NCBI GenBank assembly: GCA_015143295.1
Contig: CM026568.1
Location: 15,754,607-15,818,606, forward strand
Length of the DNA stretch: 64,000 bases
Direction: 5' to 3'
DNA from: Tetracentron sinense
Taxonomy: Eukaryota; Streptophyta; Magnoliopsida; Trochodendrales; Trochodendraceae
Shown here: one piece after another, positions 22,611 through 34,489 of the stretch
Layout: each line of letters starts with the position of its first letter
Position numbering within the stretch: the stretch's first letter is position 1
Notes under the pieces: model-generated
The model's database searches: none
What the model saw: only the letters and a program-made list of their open reading frames with translations
Told to the model about the DNA's origin: nothing
Program-made: the position numbers and the translations under genes

Positions 22611-24973
22611 TGTGAACACCAAAATTTACCGCATTTCCTCCCCTCTCAACTCTAAGTGTCGAGATAAGGTCCGAGAGTAGAGGAATAACGCTAAATTTAT
22701 TCTAAGAGTCGCCACCTACTTAGGGGAAGTAGGATCCCGAGATAATCCAAAATAAGGGGGTCTACGGTCCAGAGTAGTCTAGGTAAGAGATCCCTTTAGG
22801 TCCTGGGGAAGGGGTTAGGCACCCCAGGACCTCCATCCAATGATGGTAACCTACTCATTAGGTCCAAGCTAAACATTTAAAATCACTTAAAATTTCCTAA
22901 ATAATTATTTATTTTGCTAATCAAACACAAATCAATATGGGGTAAAAAATTTTATTTTTGGTTGGGGCCGAACCCTGGTTTTGGGTTGCCTACTTATCCG
23001 GTTAGTCGGAATCAGACCCTCATAGTAGTTCGGGGTCCGTGACTGTTTTTATACTCGTTTCGGAGTGTGGTCACTTCCAACTCGTGTTTGAGTTGGGGGG
23101 ATGTGGAATTGAGATTTATGAATCTCATTCCGAGAGATGGTTGCGTAGCTAGGTGCTCGTGAGGGAGCTCTAGGGGGCGTTCATTTGTTAGGGTAGATTT
23201 CTTTTAGATTTTTTTGAATGTTTTTGTTATTTTGTATTTTTTTGATTTTTTTGTATTTTTTTAATTTTGGCAAGTTTAACTAGTCAAGAACTAACCTAAG
23301 TGCCCAGGGTAGGCAAAAGGGAAAATAAAGCCTAAGTGACTTAATTTCTCCACATTTATGACCTTCAATTTCCCTACATTTACAAAGGTATAGAGAGAAC
23401 ACAAAGGATCGTATAAATAAAGCTAATGTGCTAAGGCCTATTGATCATTCTAAATTGGTCAACTGACTTTAGCACATCAACCAACTCTGAAATCCTCTCA
23501 GCCTCAAATTTAAACTCATACAAACATTTAGGGAGAGACATAAAAAAAAACCGGCGAAATAAGTTGAAGACAGGGAACACACCTGCGCGGCTTGGAAATC
23601 AATGATGATGAAGGACTGAGGTAATGGCAACAGCTGCTTTTTTGAACCGAGAGAGGAACCCGGACAGAAATCCTCCCACTCACTCAAATATACAGATCCA
23701 AAACATAAAATAAAATAATAATAAAAACAAAAAAAACATAGAAGGCTAGATTGCAAGCATAGCTACTAGTGAGTATCTGGCCCGACGAGAAAATGATCGG
23801 AGGTGGGTCTGGTTACTACTGAAGAACAGGAAGAAGAAGAGATCGCCGGTGCTGAGGATCGCTGTTGAAATGAGGGATTCCGGCGAGCTAGATCTCCCGA
23901 GACTGAATTTGGCCGGAGGTGGAGCTTGTTTGATCGGGATACTGCTAGCCGAAACCGAAGGTGGTGATTGATATTGAAAGAGATGAACCTGCTGGCGTGG
24001 TTCAGGTGATGGAGTTGCTGAGTCTCAACAGATCGGAGAAGATAGAATAGATGGTGGTAGACTTGCAGCTGTTGCCGCAGATGGAGCTCGCCGGAGCTGG
24101 AGGTGATGAAGGCAGCGAAACTCAATGGGAATGGAGCTTGAGACGAGCTACGGCTGGATGGACTGAGGTGAGGGATGGTGAAATTAGATCTAGATAAAGA
24201 AACTGAAATAGAAAATGAGAGCTTGAGTGATTACCGAGAGAGGTGCTGGATCTGGCCAGAATTAACACTGGTGATAGAGGAATAGGAGCTCGCCGGAATG
24301 GAATTGGAGATGAGCTGGACGGCCTGGACTAGTGCGAACCAAAGGGGAACTCGATAGAGGAAAACCCTCTTGTTGCTCGTGACGCATGCAATTGGTGACG
24401 ATGATGGAGCTGCTACCCGACGCTAATGGTGAAACTCACTGGAGAAGACGACTGGAGCTGCGGTGATGCCACAACCGAGATTGGCGGAGAAGATGAGAGA
24501 GGAGAGGAAGCTGCTGCCGCGCAGTGCGATCTCGCTGGAGGTGGCAACCGGAAATGGAAGATCGGAGGAGTGGCTGATCAGGAAGCTCCCTGTTGCTGCT
24601 GCCAGCAGAAAAAGAAATAAATGAGAGAAGAAGAAAACGGGAGAGAGATGGGGGCTGTCTCAAACGAATGAGATTAGGGTAAAAATCCTAAACTCTTGGC
24701 TTTTATAGGGGTCTTCAATGGGCTTTGGTGGATTTAAGATTGTGGGCCTTGGGCCTTAGACAGACAACAGGTCTTGGAAACATGGGTCCAAGGCTTTGCA
24801 CGTGAGTAATCAATTATGGGTCTTATGAAATGGGTTTAGTGAAATGGATTAGGAGATGGGTTTGGACATACTCTCTTTCTCTCTCTCAACACTCAGGCTC
24901 ACAAAACAAAATTAAATTAAATTAAATTAAATTAATAAAAGGGTTTTGGGGGTGTAAAAATGGGGTGTTCACA
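22611..24973 (-). repeat. 5' LTR (element orientation) of the 13-kb LARD
   Basis: The partner of 11923-14285. It holds the element's promoter and is followed, on the minus strand, by the primer-binding site at 22589-22606. Confidence 0.9.
24699..24707 (-). promoter_or_regulatory. TATA box of the LARD promoter
   Basis: The minus strand reads CCTATAAAAGCCAAGAG. The next ~80 bases are pyrimidine-rich leader-like sequence. The same box lies at about 14011-14019 in the other LTR. This supports minus-strand transcription. It is predicted from sequence only. Confidence 0.55.
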
Positions 24974-25050
24974 GTGTCCCTTTTAACTTCTATTAACTGT
25001 GGTTAACTCCTTCCCCTTGCTCTCACGTGCATACACGTGCCAACCGCTAG

Positions 25051-25908
25051 TAATATAATATAATATAATATGTATGGTAAAAATAACTTATAAATACGAA
25101 ACAGAAAAAACACATGAACATAAGATTTACGTGGTTCACCCAATGTGAGCTACGTCCATGGAGAGATTGTATTCTTCACTAGTAAAAAGTAAAGATAATA
25201 CAGAGATCACTCTCTTACAACATCTCAAATAAAAAGTAAAGATAATACAGAGATCACTCTCTTACAACATCTCAAACAATTTCGTTATCTACATAATAGA
25301 AACCCTAGACCAAATATTATATTATATACTTTGTAGAAACCTTACTTGAAATAAACTCCTCATCCAATTAGAAAACTCTAAAAAATTGTAACAAGTCTTA
25401 ATGCAAGACAAATAGTACAACAATAGGTTCATGGTACTTAAATATCTTTATTGATATGTTTTTTTAAAATAATTGTAACATTTAAATTATTATTTTAATA
25501 TAAATGTTGATAGATTATTATAATTATATTTTAAAATTTTTATTAAAGTAATTAAATAATATTTCAAATCTCTTACTTGAAGTCAAATACGAATAATATT
25601 TCACTCTTTGTCTATTTTAATATAAGTTTTTCTTTAGCTTCTTTTAGAAGAGGAATCGAATTGGAATCTTTTGTCAACGATGCATAGATCCCTCTTTGTT
25701 TTATCTCTACCACTAAAACATCCAACATTCGAATATCTTTGCTTTGTTTTTTATGTGTGGGCACGAGAGAAAGTAGCCCAAAGAAAAAAAATTGTGAAAA
25801 AGGATCCACGAAAGAAAAGATGCGCAGCTTTCATCTGGCAATCTTTTGATGCACCTTTTGTGTCTTTTACGTCTCCGTTGCATCTTATTCCCGCACTAAA
25901 GAAATCCA
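25051..25908. other. Spacer with 47-bp tandem duplication and LTR-like scrap
   Basis: No gene is seen. A 47-bp block starting TAAAAAGTAAAGATAATACA is perfectly duplicated at 25183-25276. Upstream of it, TTTACGTGGTTCACCCAATG resembles a phrase often found in plant copia LTRs, so this may be a scrap of an old LTR; I could not find a partner. Confidence 0.55.
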
Positions 25909-25915
25909 TGTAAAT

Positions 25916-26322
25916 CAAGGTTTGAAATTCATTGGAATTTCACAAAATTTGGTTGAAATTTTGGTTTTGGACAACCACAACGACATTGAAACTAAGTTTA
26001 TTTCGAAAATCAGATTTCGGCCGAAATTTTGGATTTCGAAATAGTTTTTAAATAGTTTTTATTGTTTTTTTAATTAAAATTTTGAAATTTTTACTGAAAT
26101 TTTGTGAAATTTCGAAAATTTATTAATTTTAAAAATAAAATAATAATATTTATATAAATATATAAAATTTTAATAAAATATTATTTTTTAACACATATAT
26201 ATATATTTAATAAAATATTAATATTTCAGAATTCGAAATTTCGCCGAAATCCCGCAATTTTTCGAGATTTCGGTTTGGGTTGGCTGGCTGAAATCTTCAA
26301 AAATTTCGAAATTAAAACCTTG
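25916..26322. mobile_element. hAT-like MITE with CAAGGTTT ends
   Basis: 407 bp, left end CAAGGTTTGAAATTC, right end GAAATTAAAACCTTG. The flanks ATGTAAAT (25908-25915) and ATGTAAAG (26323-26330) form an 8-bp target duplication with one mismatch. The interior repeats TTTCGAAATTTC-like palindromes. Confidence 0.8.
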
Positions 26323-26808
26323 ATGTAAAGGAGAAAACAATATTGTTCAAATGTAACGAGCAGGTTAATGGATTAGTCCCAACCCAAAGGGTTGGGTACC
26401 TCCCGAGTTCCAAAAAAAAAATTCATAGAACATTTTTCTTGATGAACTCGTAGGAGTGTTAGCCCAGAGGCCCCAAAGGTAGATGGTAATTTTTTTTCAA
26501 ACTCTCGGCGTGGGTGCCAACACCAGTAAATGTTATCCTTTCAACAGGTTAATCAAACATTTTTTTAGAAAAGATGAAGTTATGGAAGTAGAGACTCATG
26601 ACGCTATCATAATAAGAGTTTGAAAGTTTGCATTTGGGCTAGCATTTCTAATCACATGGAAACTAAAGATATATAGACTTGATAATATGTGTCTCTCATG
26701 TGGGTTGTTTGAGATCATGAATTCTTGAGTTGTGGTGTGGCAATTGCTATGCCCAACAATGCTAAGGTTCTCTAACCACTAACCAATGATCAAATATAAA
26801 ATTACTTA
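26323..26808. other. Spacer between MITE and Helitron
   Basis: I see no gene, repeat or splice structure here beyond short AT-rich runs. Confidence 0.45.
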
Positions 26809-26913
26809 TCTATACTATATACTAAAGAAATTAGGATGTCTAGGTGGCACCCTTCTTTAGTCCTTATTTTCCCTTAGTTTTGCCACGTCAACCCATCATT
26901 TATTATTATTTGC

Positions 26914-27170
26914 TCCATCTTCATTTATGAGTTTACCTAGGTGGCACCCATAAATCCCTCAACTAACCCGACGGCTTCCCAAAAAAAATTCATGACAGAA
27001 GAGAATGTGACCTACCTCTTCCTACTCTAAAAGTGTTTTATTTCCTCCCTCTTCATTTATGAATTCACCTAGGTGGCACCCATAAGTCCCTCAACTAACA
27101 CAAAGCTTACCAAAAAAATTCATGAGAAGAGAACATGACCTACCTCTTCCTATTCTCCAATTCAAAGATA
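26914..27170. repeat. Tandem duplication near the Helitron 5' end
   Basis: Two ~125-135 bp units share CTTCATTTATGA, CCTAGGTGGCACCCATAA and GACCTACCTCTTCCTA. Divergence is about 10-15%. Confidence 0.7.
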
Positions 27171-28331
27171 GGGTGTCGTGGAACTTCTCTTCCGTTTCCA
27201 TTCTCATTTTATTTGATGTCACGTCATTTGGGCTCTTTATTATGTATTTTTCTCTTCCTATTTAAAGTACACAACAACCCACTATAGGTTTAACGATTCT
27301 CCCTCGGAAGAGAACCAAGTATTCTTCCTAGGTATTATCTCAGTTCAAGACAACTGTCCATTTCCCGGCCTCTTGGTATTTGTTTAAAAAATATTGATTT
27401 CTGGTTAAAACAACTAAATATAGATCTTTTCATGACCCAATGACCATCACCGAGGGCTGGAAGTTTCCGAGTGAACTGCAACTGTTGAAGTGTTGCAGTC
27501 AAAAGTCTCAAGTTACTAGATGTAGCATTTCGATTGGGATTGTTACAGCGACCAAGCTATGATGTCAAGGGCTGCAAGGACTATGGTCATCGCCATCGCG
27601 GTACAATGTTTTGCAACCTCCAAGTGGTCGTCTCACTTCATCTACAAGACTTTATATTTCCATGATTACAACCATGCTTTCCAATGAGACTAGCATTGCA
27701 CTAATTGTTTTTAGCTCTGCAAACACCATATTCAGGGAGATATATACGACTTCATTGTCCCTTTGTACAGTAAAATTTGTATACAAATGGATTTAGAAAG
27801 TTACGATACTATGTGTGTCGCTCTTCAATTTTAGCAATTTAAGAAAGTCAGTCCTCTTTTCATTGAGTACACAGACCACTTGAGTAGGCCTGTGTTGTAA
27901 AGATCAACCAAACGGGCCAACAGCTCCTGTAAAGACGTGCTTGCTAAGCTGTGGCGTTTCTACATGTAAGTACTACTTCTCTCTTTCTTTACTGTCGATT
28001 CCATACGTCAAGCCTTGGATGGGCTTATCTAAGGTTAGGCTGATGAAAGGATCTTAACCCTAGGCCACCGAAGATGGACATGTATGGTGTTGAGGTAGTA
28101 GTTTGTCTCAATAATGCAAATATTATCGGTGAAAGTAGTGAAATTTTATTATGTCCGGATTCTGCGCAAAAACCCCATTCTTTCTCACTTGGTCATCAAT
28201 AGAGAGATAAATATATAGATGGATTGTGTCCACCCATGTGTCATTTTGTACATCTAAGGCTTAATATTAGCTCAGGATTTTTGCTAGCCCACTCGCTACT
28301 TTTGGGTTGTGGAACAATGAGATAATTATTT

Positions 28332-28519
28332 GAGGAGTGCTAGCCCTACTCTCAGAGTATTTCTACTTTCACTATGAGCCAACCATTTCTCCTTTTTTTT
28401 TAGTGTTAATGTCTTACTATCACTGAAAAATATGTACTTTAAAACTTAAAAACTTAAAAAAGACATATGGTTGGCTCAAACTGAAAGTATGAATGCCCCG
28501 AGAGTAGGGCTAACACACT
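28332..28519. mobile_element. Palindromic MITE nested in the Helitron
   Basis: 188 bp. The left arm contains GTGCTAGCCCTACTCTC and GAGCCAACCAT; the right arm mirrors it with ATGGTTGGCTC and GAGAGTAGGGCTAACAC. It is flanked by a perfect AATTATTT duplication (28324-28331, 28520-28527). Confidence 0.78.
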
Positions 28520-29406
28520 AATTATTTTTTGTAGGACTGACAATGGACATTATCCTTGTCTTCTTACTCTGAAAAGAGAGAGTGCAGTAGCAAGGGGACT
28601 ATATTTTATTTTTTAATCTTGAAAATGATGGAAGATTGGAGCTGCATGGAATATGGCAAACGTGCAAGTCGGGTCGAGTGTGGCCATTTTTGGTCTGGGC
28701 GTCATCGGGTTTGCTATAAGTTCACAACCCCAATAAGAACCTTTTTTTTATTCGAGATCTAAATCTACATTGAAATGAGCCCACCACCATCTTCATGACA
28801 TAGGTTGCCAAAGGAGCACGATCCATATCAGGAGCTTCACGAATAATTGGAGTCGATATCAGCCCAGACAAAGGCATCAAATGTATTTTCTGTTCATGGC
28901 GTTACAATTGAAAAATCTCACACTCTAACCAACTCTCACGTACATAGGTGAAGCAATGAGTCACGGATTTTATTTACCTGAAGGGTCTCGAGAACCCGGT
29001 GCATGAGGTAACAATAATATCCAATTTCCAGTAATTTGATGCGTTCTCATATATGTTTCCCTTGGGATGTATCTTTGACTATTTAAATGTATTAATTTTA
29101 CCGTATATTGTATTAGAGGTGCTGTTTTTTTTTCATTGGTGGTTGTTGATGTCTTTTCATTTAATTTTTTTGTCTTACATTTTCACCCGTGCATCGCATG
29201 AGGTGGTTGCTAGTCTTATACAATTTCGAAATGGGAGATTGACGCAATTTGGATTTGGATTCTGGAGTAGATATAGACCTTTAAATTTCAGAAAAGTAAG
29301 GAGTTGGACAAAACTGGTGAGAATATTCAATGCGGTTTTATATTTTTTTAGTAAACATGAGCAGTGATTATCACACAAAGCATTAAAATATTTATCTAAT
29401 GTCATG

Positions 29407-30209
29407 GCCATGTGTCCCTTTTAACACACCTATAATTCTGATTAAGGTTAAGAAATTTTTTTTTACATATATATATATATATATATATTCCAAAATTAAG
29501 AAAAGATTATTTGACCATAAGAGTGTAAATCTTAACTATATTTTTTTATTGTTCTCAACTACACCATAAGGCGATAGCTGAAGAATCTTAACTATAATTG
29601 ATGTGTAGTAAAAAAGGAGGCATGGACCAATGAGAATTGCACATCTTTACTATTATAATGCGAGAGGCAACCGTCGCTGATTTTTCCGAAATTCCTAAAC
29701 TACCCTCATATAAAACAAAATTTTGATTTAATGTTTTATTTTAATTTCCAAACTACCCCTTGTTCATTTATCTATTTAAATAATAGAATCACAGTTAATC
29801 GTGATTGAACTCGGGGAGAGTTCAATTCAATCACACCCACGGGTTAACATGTGTTCCTTTTAACTCCTATTAACTATGGTTAACTCCTTCCCCTCGCTCT
29901 CACGTGCATCGCATGTGCTACCCACTAGTTTATTTATAAATAAATAAATAAAGATATAGAAAAAGGTAGAAAATAGCTTTTTAGGGAGAGGAGAAGGAAA
30001 TGAATAATTAATATAGAGCAATAGTTCGCTTTTCGAAGCGAACATTGCTCCTCGCTCTGACAAAGCCCTTTCAACTGCCTAGAACTCTGATTAATTTTTT
30101 TTAACTTCGTTGGTTAATTTTTTTTAACCAAGGGTAGATGGGTGAACCTTAGGATTGAGTGAATCTTAACCACAATTAAAAGGAGTTAATAGAGGACACG
30201 TGACAGACA
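29407..30209. mobile_element. Possible MITE with GGCCATGTGTCCCTTTTAAC ends, split by a Helitron
   Basis: The left end ATGTGTCCCTTTTAAC and the right end GTTAATAGAGGACACGTG resemble the termini of the element at 30678-30921. The Helitron at 29644-29928 sits inside. The right boundary is uncertain. Confidence 0.35.
29644..29928 (+). mobile_element. 285-bp non-autonomous Helitron, intact reference copy
   Basis: Complete A|TC...CTAG|T structure: starts TCTTTACTATTATAATGCG, hairpin CACGTGCATCGCATGTG, ends CCCACTAG. It aligns end to end with 51794-52077 (reverse) and with the split copy at 11715/25050. Confidence 0.88.
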
Positions 30210-30454
30210 AAAGGGGCCCTAAGATGCTTATCCTCGCTCCTCGCTGGAGGACGTGATTATTTTCCTTTAATATAAAGAGGGAGGTTAAAGAGCGGGTGTG
30301 AGGACACTTTTTTAGGAGAGGAAAATATCTCTTCTAAAATTAACATTCTTTTTATTTATTAATTGAAAGAGAGACTTTTGCGGAAGTGAGTTTAATATTG
30401 GAGAATTAATATGGACTTAAGAGTACTAGGTGTACAAAATCAAAAGATTTTTGG

Positions 30455-31124
30455 AGCATCTCCAACCCACTCCTGATACCCACTATCTATCCAAATTAGC
30501 CGGGAGGGAAAAAATTGGTCTCCAACCCAATCGTCAAATGGGCTCCGTAAAATGGGGGAGGTGATTTGGCTCGCCAAACTTGGCGAGTCCTTTCTCTCCA
30601 TGAGATTATTAAATATTTTTTTTTGAAAAACTATTTCAAAACCCTTTGAATTAGGATAGTTCAATCGCTGTCATAGGCCAACTTCGTGTCCCTTTTAACT
30701 TTTACTAATTGTGGTTAAGATTCACTAACCCTTGAGATTCAATAATAAAATCTTAGTTTTTAAAAAAAAGTATTAAAAAAATATTTAACTCTAGTAAATT
30801 TTTTTTAACTCTAATAGTCAATTTTTTTTTTCCAAAACTATAGTCATACAGTTGAACCGCACTTGTTGGAGAAGCTTAACCATATTTAATAAGTGTTAAA
30901 AGAGACACATGTTGGCCGGTGGGTGCGATTGAAGTCTCAATGTTGTACTGGTATTAAAAATAAAAAGAAATAAAAAATAAATATTTAATAGAAATAGAAA
31001 AGAAATAGAAAAGAAATAGAGAGTGAAATTGGAGTTGCAAGGAGACAAAGTGGCTCTTTGATTTAGGAAACTCTCAATTTTAGAGTAAAAATATGAAAAT
31101 TTTAGAGATAGGGTTGGAGATGCA
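30455..31124. mobile_element. MITE with GCATCTCCAACCC ends
   Basis: The left end is GGAGCATCTCCAACCC and the right end is GGGTTGGAGATGC, a terminus widespread among plant PIF/Harbinger-like MITEs. It contains a nested MITE at 30678-30921. Its exact target duplication is not resolved. Confidence 0.6.
30678..30921. mobile_element. Nested MITE with long inverted ends
   Basis: About 244 bp with ~45-bp imperfect inverted repeats. The left end is GGCCAACTTCGTGTCCCTTT; the right-end complement is GGCCAACATGTGTCTCTTTT. The interior motif GTGGTTAAGATTCAC links it to the tandem array at 49705-50210. Confidence 0.65.
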
Positions 31125-31723
31125 ATAAGAAAGGGGAGTTAGGGAAGGCTAGTCCAAGGGGGAGAGATTAGGATGGTAACGGGCAGGTTAATCAGATAAC
31201 TTGCCCCAACCCACCCCAATTGGGATGTGTTTGAGACGTTCATAAATGGGGCAGGGATGGGGATGATAAATGATGGGTAAACCCGACATGAGGTCAGACT
31301 AGGAATGAATTTAAGTCATCCGGTCCGGTCTGCTTCATTTATAATTTAAATGCTTATTTACCCTTAAATTAATTTTAAAATTACCTTAACATCATCTTAC
31401 GTAAAATATGAAATACCAAACCGACCCACCCCGCCCCAACTAGTGCTTAACAGAACGGGGTTGGATGTGATTAAAAAGGGTTTTGATGAACGGGGATGGG
31501 TCACCCTCGACCTGGTTTTGGGACGGGAATGAGATAGAATTCTTCTCAGTAGGGACGAGGTTGGGTTTGGGTCCCTTGGAGAGAGATACTTGGAGAAGAT
31601 AACTCATGGTTGTGTAATGATGTAAAAATTGTTAGTGGGTGATTATGTGACTCATTATTAGTGAGTTAATAGACACGTGGCATTATAGAGAACGATACGT
31701 GAATACCAACTGGCATAAAAAAT
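31125..31723. other. Spacer, GGG/CCC-rich degenerate repeat
   Basis: No gene is seen. 31180-31570 is rich in GGGGATGGG and CCCCAACC-type strings and may be a decayed MITE, but I could not pair its ends. Confidence 0.4.
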
Positions 31724-31738
31724 GTTAGTGGTCTAATT

Positions 31739-31969
31739 TTTTTTTTTTTTTTTGATCTCTCACACACACGCACCTATACACACTCACACACCCACCCGGT
31801 AGCATGGGCTAACCCAGTACCTTTCCTCACAAAAGGGGTATGCAACCGGGTGGGTGTGTGAGTGTGTATAGCCTGTGTGTGTTATGTGTGATAAAAAACA
31901 ACTAAAATAGTCCCACGTGGGGCGGGAAAGTGTGTTCCCGTGTACTAAGGCTCCACGTCTCCTCCAAAA
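31739..31969 (-). mobile_element. SINE-like retroposon with poly(A) tail and 15-bp target duplication
   Basis: The perfect 15-mer GTTAGTGGTCTAATT occurs at 31724-31738 and 31970-31984. Between them lies 231 bp that on the minus strand starts TTTTGGAGGAGACGTGGAG and ends in an A-tract (T-run at 31739-31753). A long target duplication plus an A-tail is the mark of LINE-driven retroposition. No obvious pol III A/B box was found. The 3' half can fold into a long hairpin: CCACCCGGT at about 31792 mirrors ACCGGGTGG at about 31845, with GT/CA-rich flanks. It is unrecognised otherwise. Confidence 0.78.
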
Positions 31970-33879
31970 GTTAGTGGTCTAATTATTGATGATGTTGCAT
32001 CATTTTATTTAGAGAAGTGCTAGCCCTAACCCCAAACAAAATAAGTCAATTTATTTTAAATATGCAGAGTGGGTGTAACACGTGGTATTGCAACCTATAT
32101 ATAAAGAAGATGGTTTGACACTTATTGCCATCACCTTCTTGCATATTTGGAAGATTGTGGGTGGGTCTAGCATTTCTGTCTTATTAATTAAGTTGTATGG
32201 ATTATGGACAGATGGATAGATTTGACCGCATGCTAATATATTATACTAACAAACATCCCGTGCAATCCACGGAACAAGGATAAGAAGTGTGGATAGTACG
32301 TTTACCAATAAGATCATCCTCATCTCTTCTACCGATGATAAAATAAATTCAAATTCAAAATAAGCTTAATTGTAAATAACGTACATGTAATGAGATCGAA
32401 ATAAAAAAACTATTAGAATTGAATAAAATACTGAAAAGTGATTGACCCAATGTTTGTGTAAGGGTTTTCTCCCTTACGATATCAAAATCTTATCTTACCT
32501 TGTATTATATAGCCAAATGCAATTACGATAGAGACACCTTATGCATCTGAAGCTTATTAGGAACCCAGGTTTTGATTCCTCATAATTGTATTCTATTAAT
32601 CCAAAGGAAACATGACATTCATAAATTCTTGCAAGCCAAAATAGCAGATTGCTTATATGCCCAAACTCCTAAATTCTCCATCAAAATCTCATAGTCAAAA
32701 AATCGCAGAGACAATCTAGCTCGCTTATACAATGCCAACATCATCAAGTATCACATAGGAGAAACACAAATGAAAAAGCACACCACAGAAAATCCAACAA
32801 CTAACCCGTTTTCAACTGGTAAATCTCATCAACTTATATATATGAAATGTTGGGTCCCGTAAAGGAGAGGAAAAAGAAGATGGAAGGAATGTTCCATGAA
32901 GCTGGACGTAGCAATTCAGAGGGCTTTCTCTCTAGAGGAGCAACTTATGCCTTGTAGTATCTTTTTCATGGGGTTTATTCATTTTTTATAGATCTGTTGG
33001 TATGAAACCCCTCCTGAATTTTCGCCATGAATTGGAGACATAATAGGGAGTTTATGGCATACTAATGAGTGCCCCTTCCAAGTCGAGCCAAGTCAAGTGA
33101 AGTGAAATTGAGCTGAGCTAAGCCAAGCAAATTAAGCAAAATCAGATATTGTGCATGAACTTTATCCTAAATTGGATCTAGTGTAAAAATATACACAAAA
33201 CAATGTGTATTGTCTATGCATTTTTTGCGATATTGGATTCATTATATATCCAATTTCAGATCCGTTTGAACCGATGTGTTGCTTGAGGCGTGGGGAACAT
33301 AGTAAAGCATGGATTGCAGCTCATAAAATCCTAGATGCACATCCGCCACGATAACACTGCGAATAAATGGTCAGTTTTCTGAAACCCAAAATCTTTACAT
33401 TATTTGTGCTTTATATTGAATGTTATGTTAGATGGTCATATATGAATTTTATGACTAAATAAGGTGGTATACTAGCAATAAGGTGTTGGACACAGATACA
33501 AAACTTAGTGTACGAGTAACATAGTGAAACATTCATTAAAAGGGCTACAAAATATTAGCTTTAATATCCATGTTAAATGATGATTAACAGATAGGATTAG
33601 CATGTACGCTTATATACAGTCAATGTAAACATGTATAAAATAGTGGGAGTATAATTATAGAGTTTAGTACTCCAGATTAAATTATTATGACTATTGAATT
33701 GTCTATAGATGATTGATATTGATGTATGATGGAGGAATACATATGATAATGTAAAATAACTTCATTTTAAAATATAGATTGTAACCTATAAATAAAATTA
33801 TAATTATTATATATTTGAAAAGTAAGCATGATGGTAAATCACATGTATTGCATTGAGAAAACTCTGTGCCTTATCAAAA

Positions 33880-34340
33880 TTATGAAAACATGATGGTATA
33901 TCCGTGTACATTAGGAAAACCTCATGATTGCGTGTTATCATGACATATCTGTGTACATTAGGAAAAAGTCATGATTGTCGTATGAAGGGCAAATCCGTGT
34001 ACATTAGGAAAACCTCACGATTGTGTGTTATCATGGAGGACATATCTGTGTACAACGGGAAAACCTCATTATTGAGTATTAGCATGAAGGGCATATGTAA
34101 TGATGTTGTGAGAACCTTATGATTTGACATATTCATAATATTGAATATGTGTATAATAGTAAATTCATTGATTAATGAGAGTAAAACTTATGGGATGCAT
34201 ATCCGTAGATATTGGGAAAACCTCATGAATATGTGTTATCATGAAGGGCATATCCGTATATATTGGAAAAATTTATCATTATTGTGTTTTATTGTGAAAG
34301 GCATATATGTATGTATCGAGAAAACCTCATGATTGTGTTC
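33880..34340. repeat. Tandem repeats of a ~50-60-bp unit
   Basis: About eight degenerate units containing CATATCCGTGTACATTAGGA, then AAACCTCATGATTG. Spacing and sequence drift indicate an old array inside the LTR-like element. Confidence 0.75.
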
Positions 34341-34489
34341 TACCTCATGGTGTAGGTAGAGTGTTATGATATTTAACAATCAACAAGGTCAAGTGAGAGA
34401 TATTTGACTCTCATGGTGAAGTGGGAGATGTTGGCATTTGTGGCCACGGAGCCATTAGTGACTCTTGTACTTGTATAACAACAAAAGTA

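Larger units (their letters stand above)
11923..24973 (-). mobile_element. Large non-autonomous LTR retrotransposon (LARD), Tat/Ogre-like
   Basis: A 13,051-bp element with two 2363-bp LTRs (11923-14285 and 22611-24973) that begin TGTGAACACC and end GGTGTTCACA, and a perfect 5-bp duplication GTGTC (11918-11922, 24974-24978). It reads on the minus strand: a primer-site-like TGGCGACTCTGCTGGGGA lies just inside the right LTR, a purine tract AAAGAGGGGC just inside the left LTR, and a TATAAAAG box in the LTR points left. The 8.3-kb interior has no recognisable gag or pol and consists largely of minisatellite, other degenerate repeats and a T-rich tract. By eye the LTRs differ at about 15 positions without length change (about 0.6%), so the insertion is young. 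A tandem-repeat zone before the 3' LTR is a known habit of Tat-lineage Ty3 elements; that assignment is inference. Confidence 0.9.
11715..25050 (+). mobile_element. Short non-autonomous Helitron split by a 13-kb LTR element
   Basis: The Helitron consists of 11715-11922 and 24979-25050, about 280 bp once the insert and one target-site copy are set aside. It starts TCTTTACTATTATAATTGG after an A and ends with a CACGTGC-type hairpin, then CTAG before a T. Both halves align base for base with intact copies at 29644-29928 and 51794-52077 (minus strand), which proves where the insertion lies. The interruption is a complete LTR element flanked by GTGTC. Confidence 0.88.
26809..29213 (+). mobile_element. 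2.4-kb Helitron
   Basis: It starts TCTATACTATATACTAAAG after an A, a common plant Helitron beginning. It ends with CCCGTGCATCGCATGAGGTG, then GTTGCTAG before a T (29210-29213). Near the 5' end a ~130-bp block is tandemly duplicated (26914-27047 and 27048-27170). A stretch around 27500-27790 contains a frame reading RLYISMITTMLSNET; its spacing is faintly like the RPA-type proteins carried by plant Helitrons, but this is weak. No Rep or helicase motif was found. A palindromic MITE is nested at 28332-28519. Confidence 0.6.

Noticed and set aside
27500-27790. RPA-like gene carried by the Helitron
   Set aside because: The similarity is only a faint spacing pattern in one short frame; not enough to call a gene.
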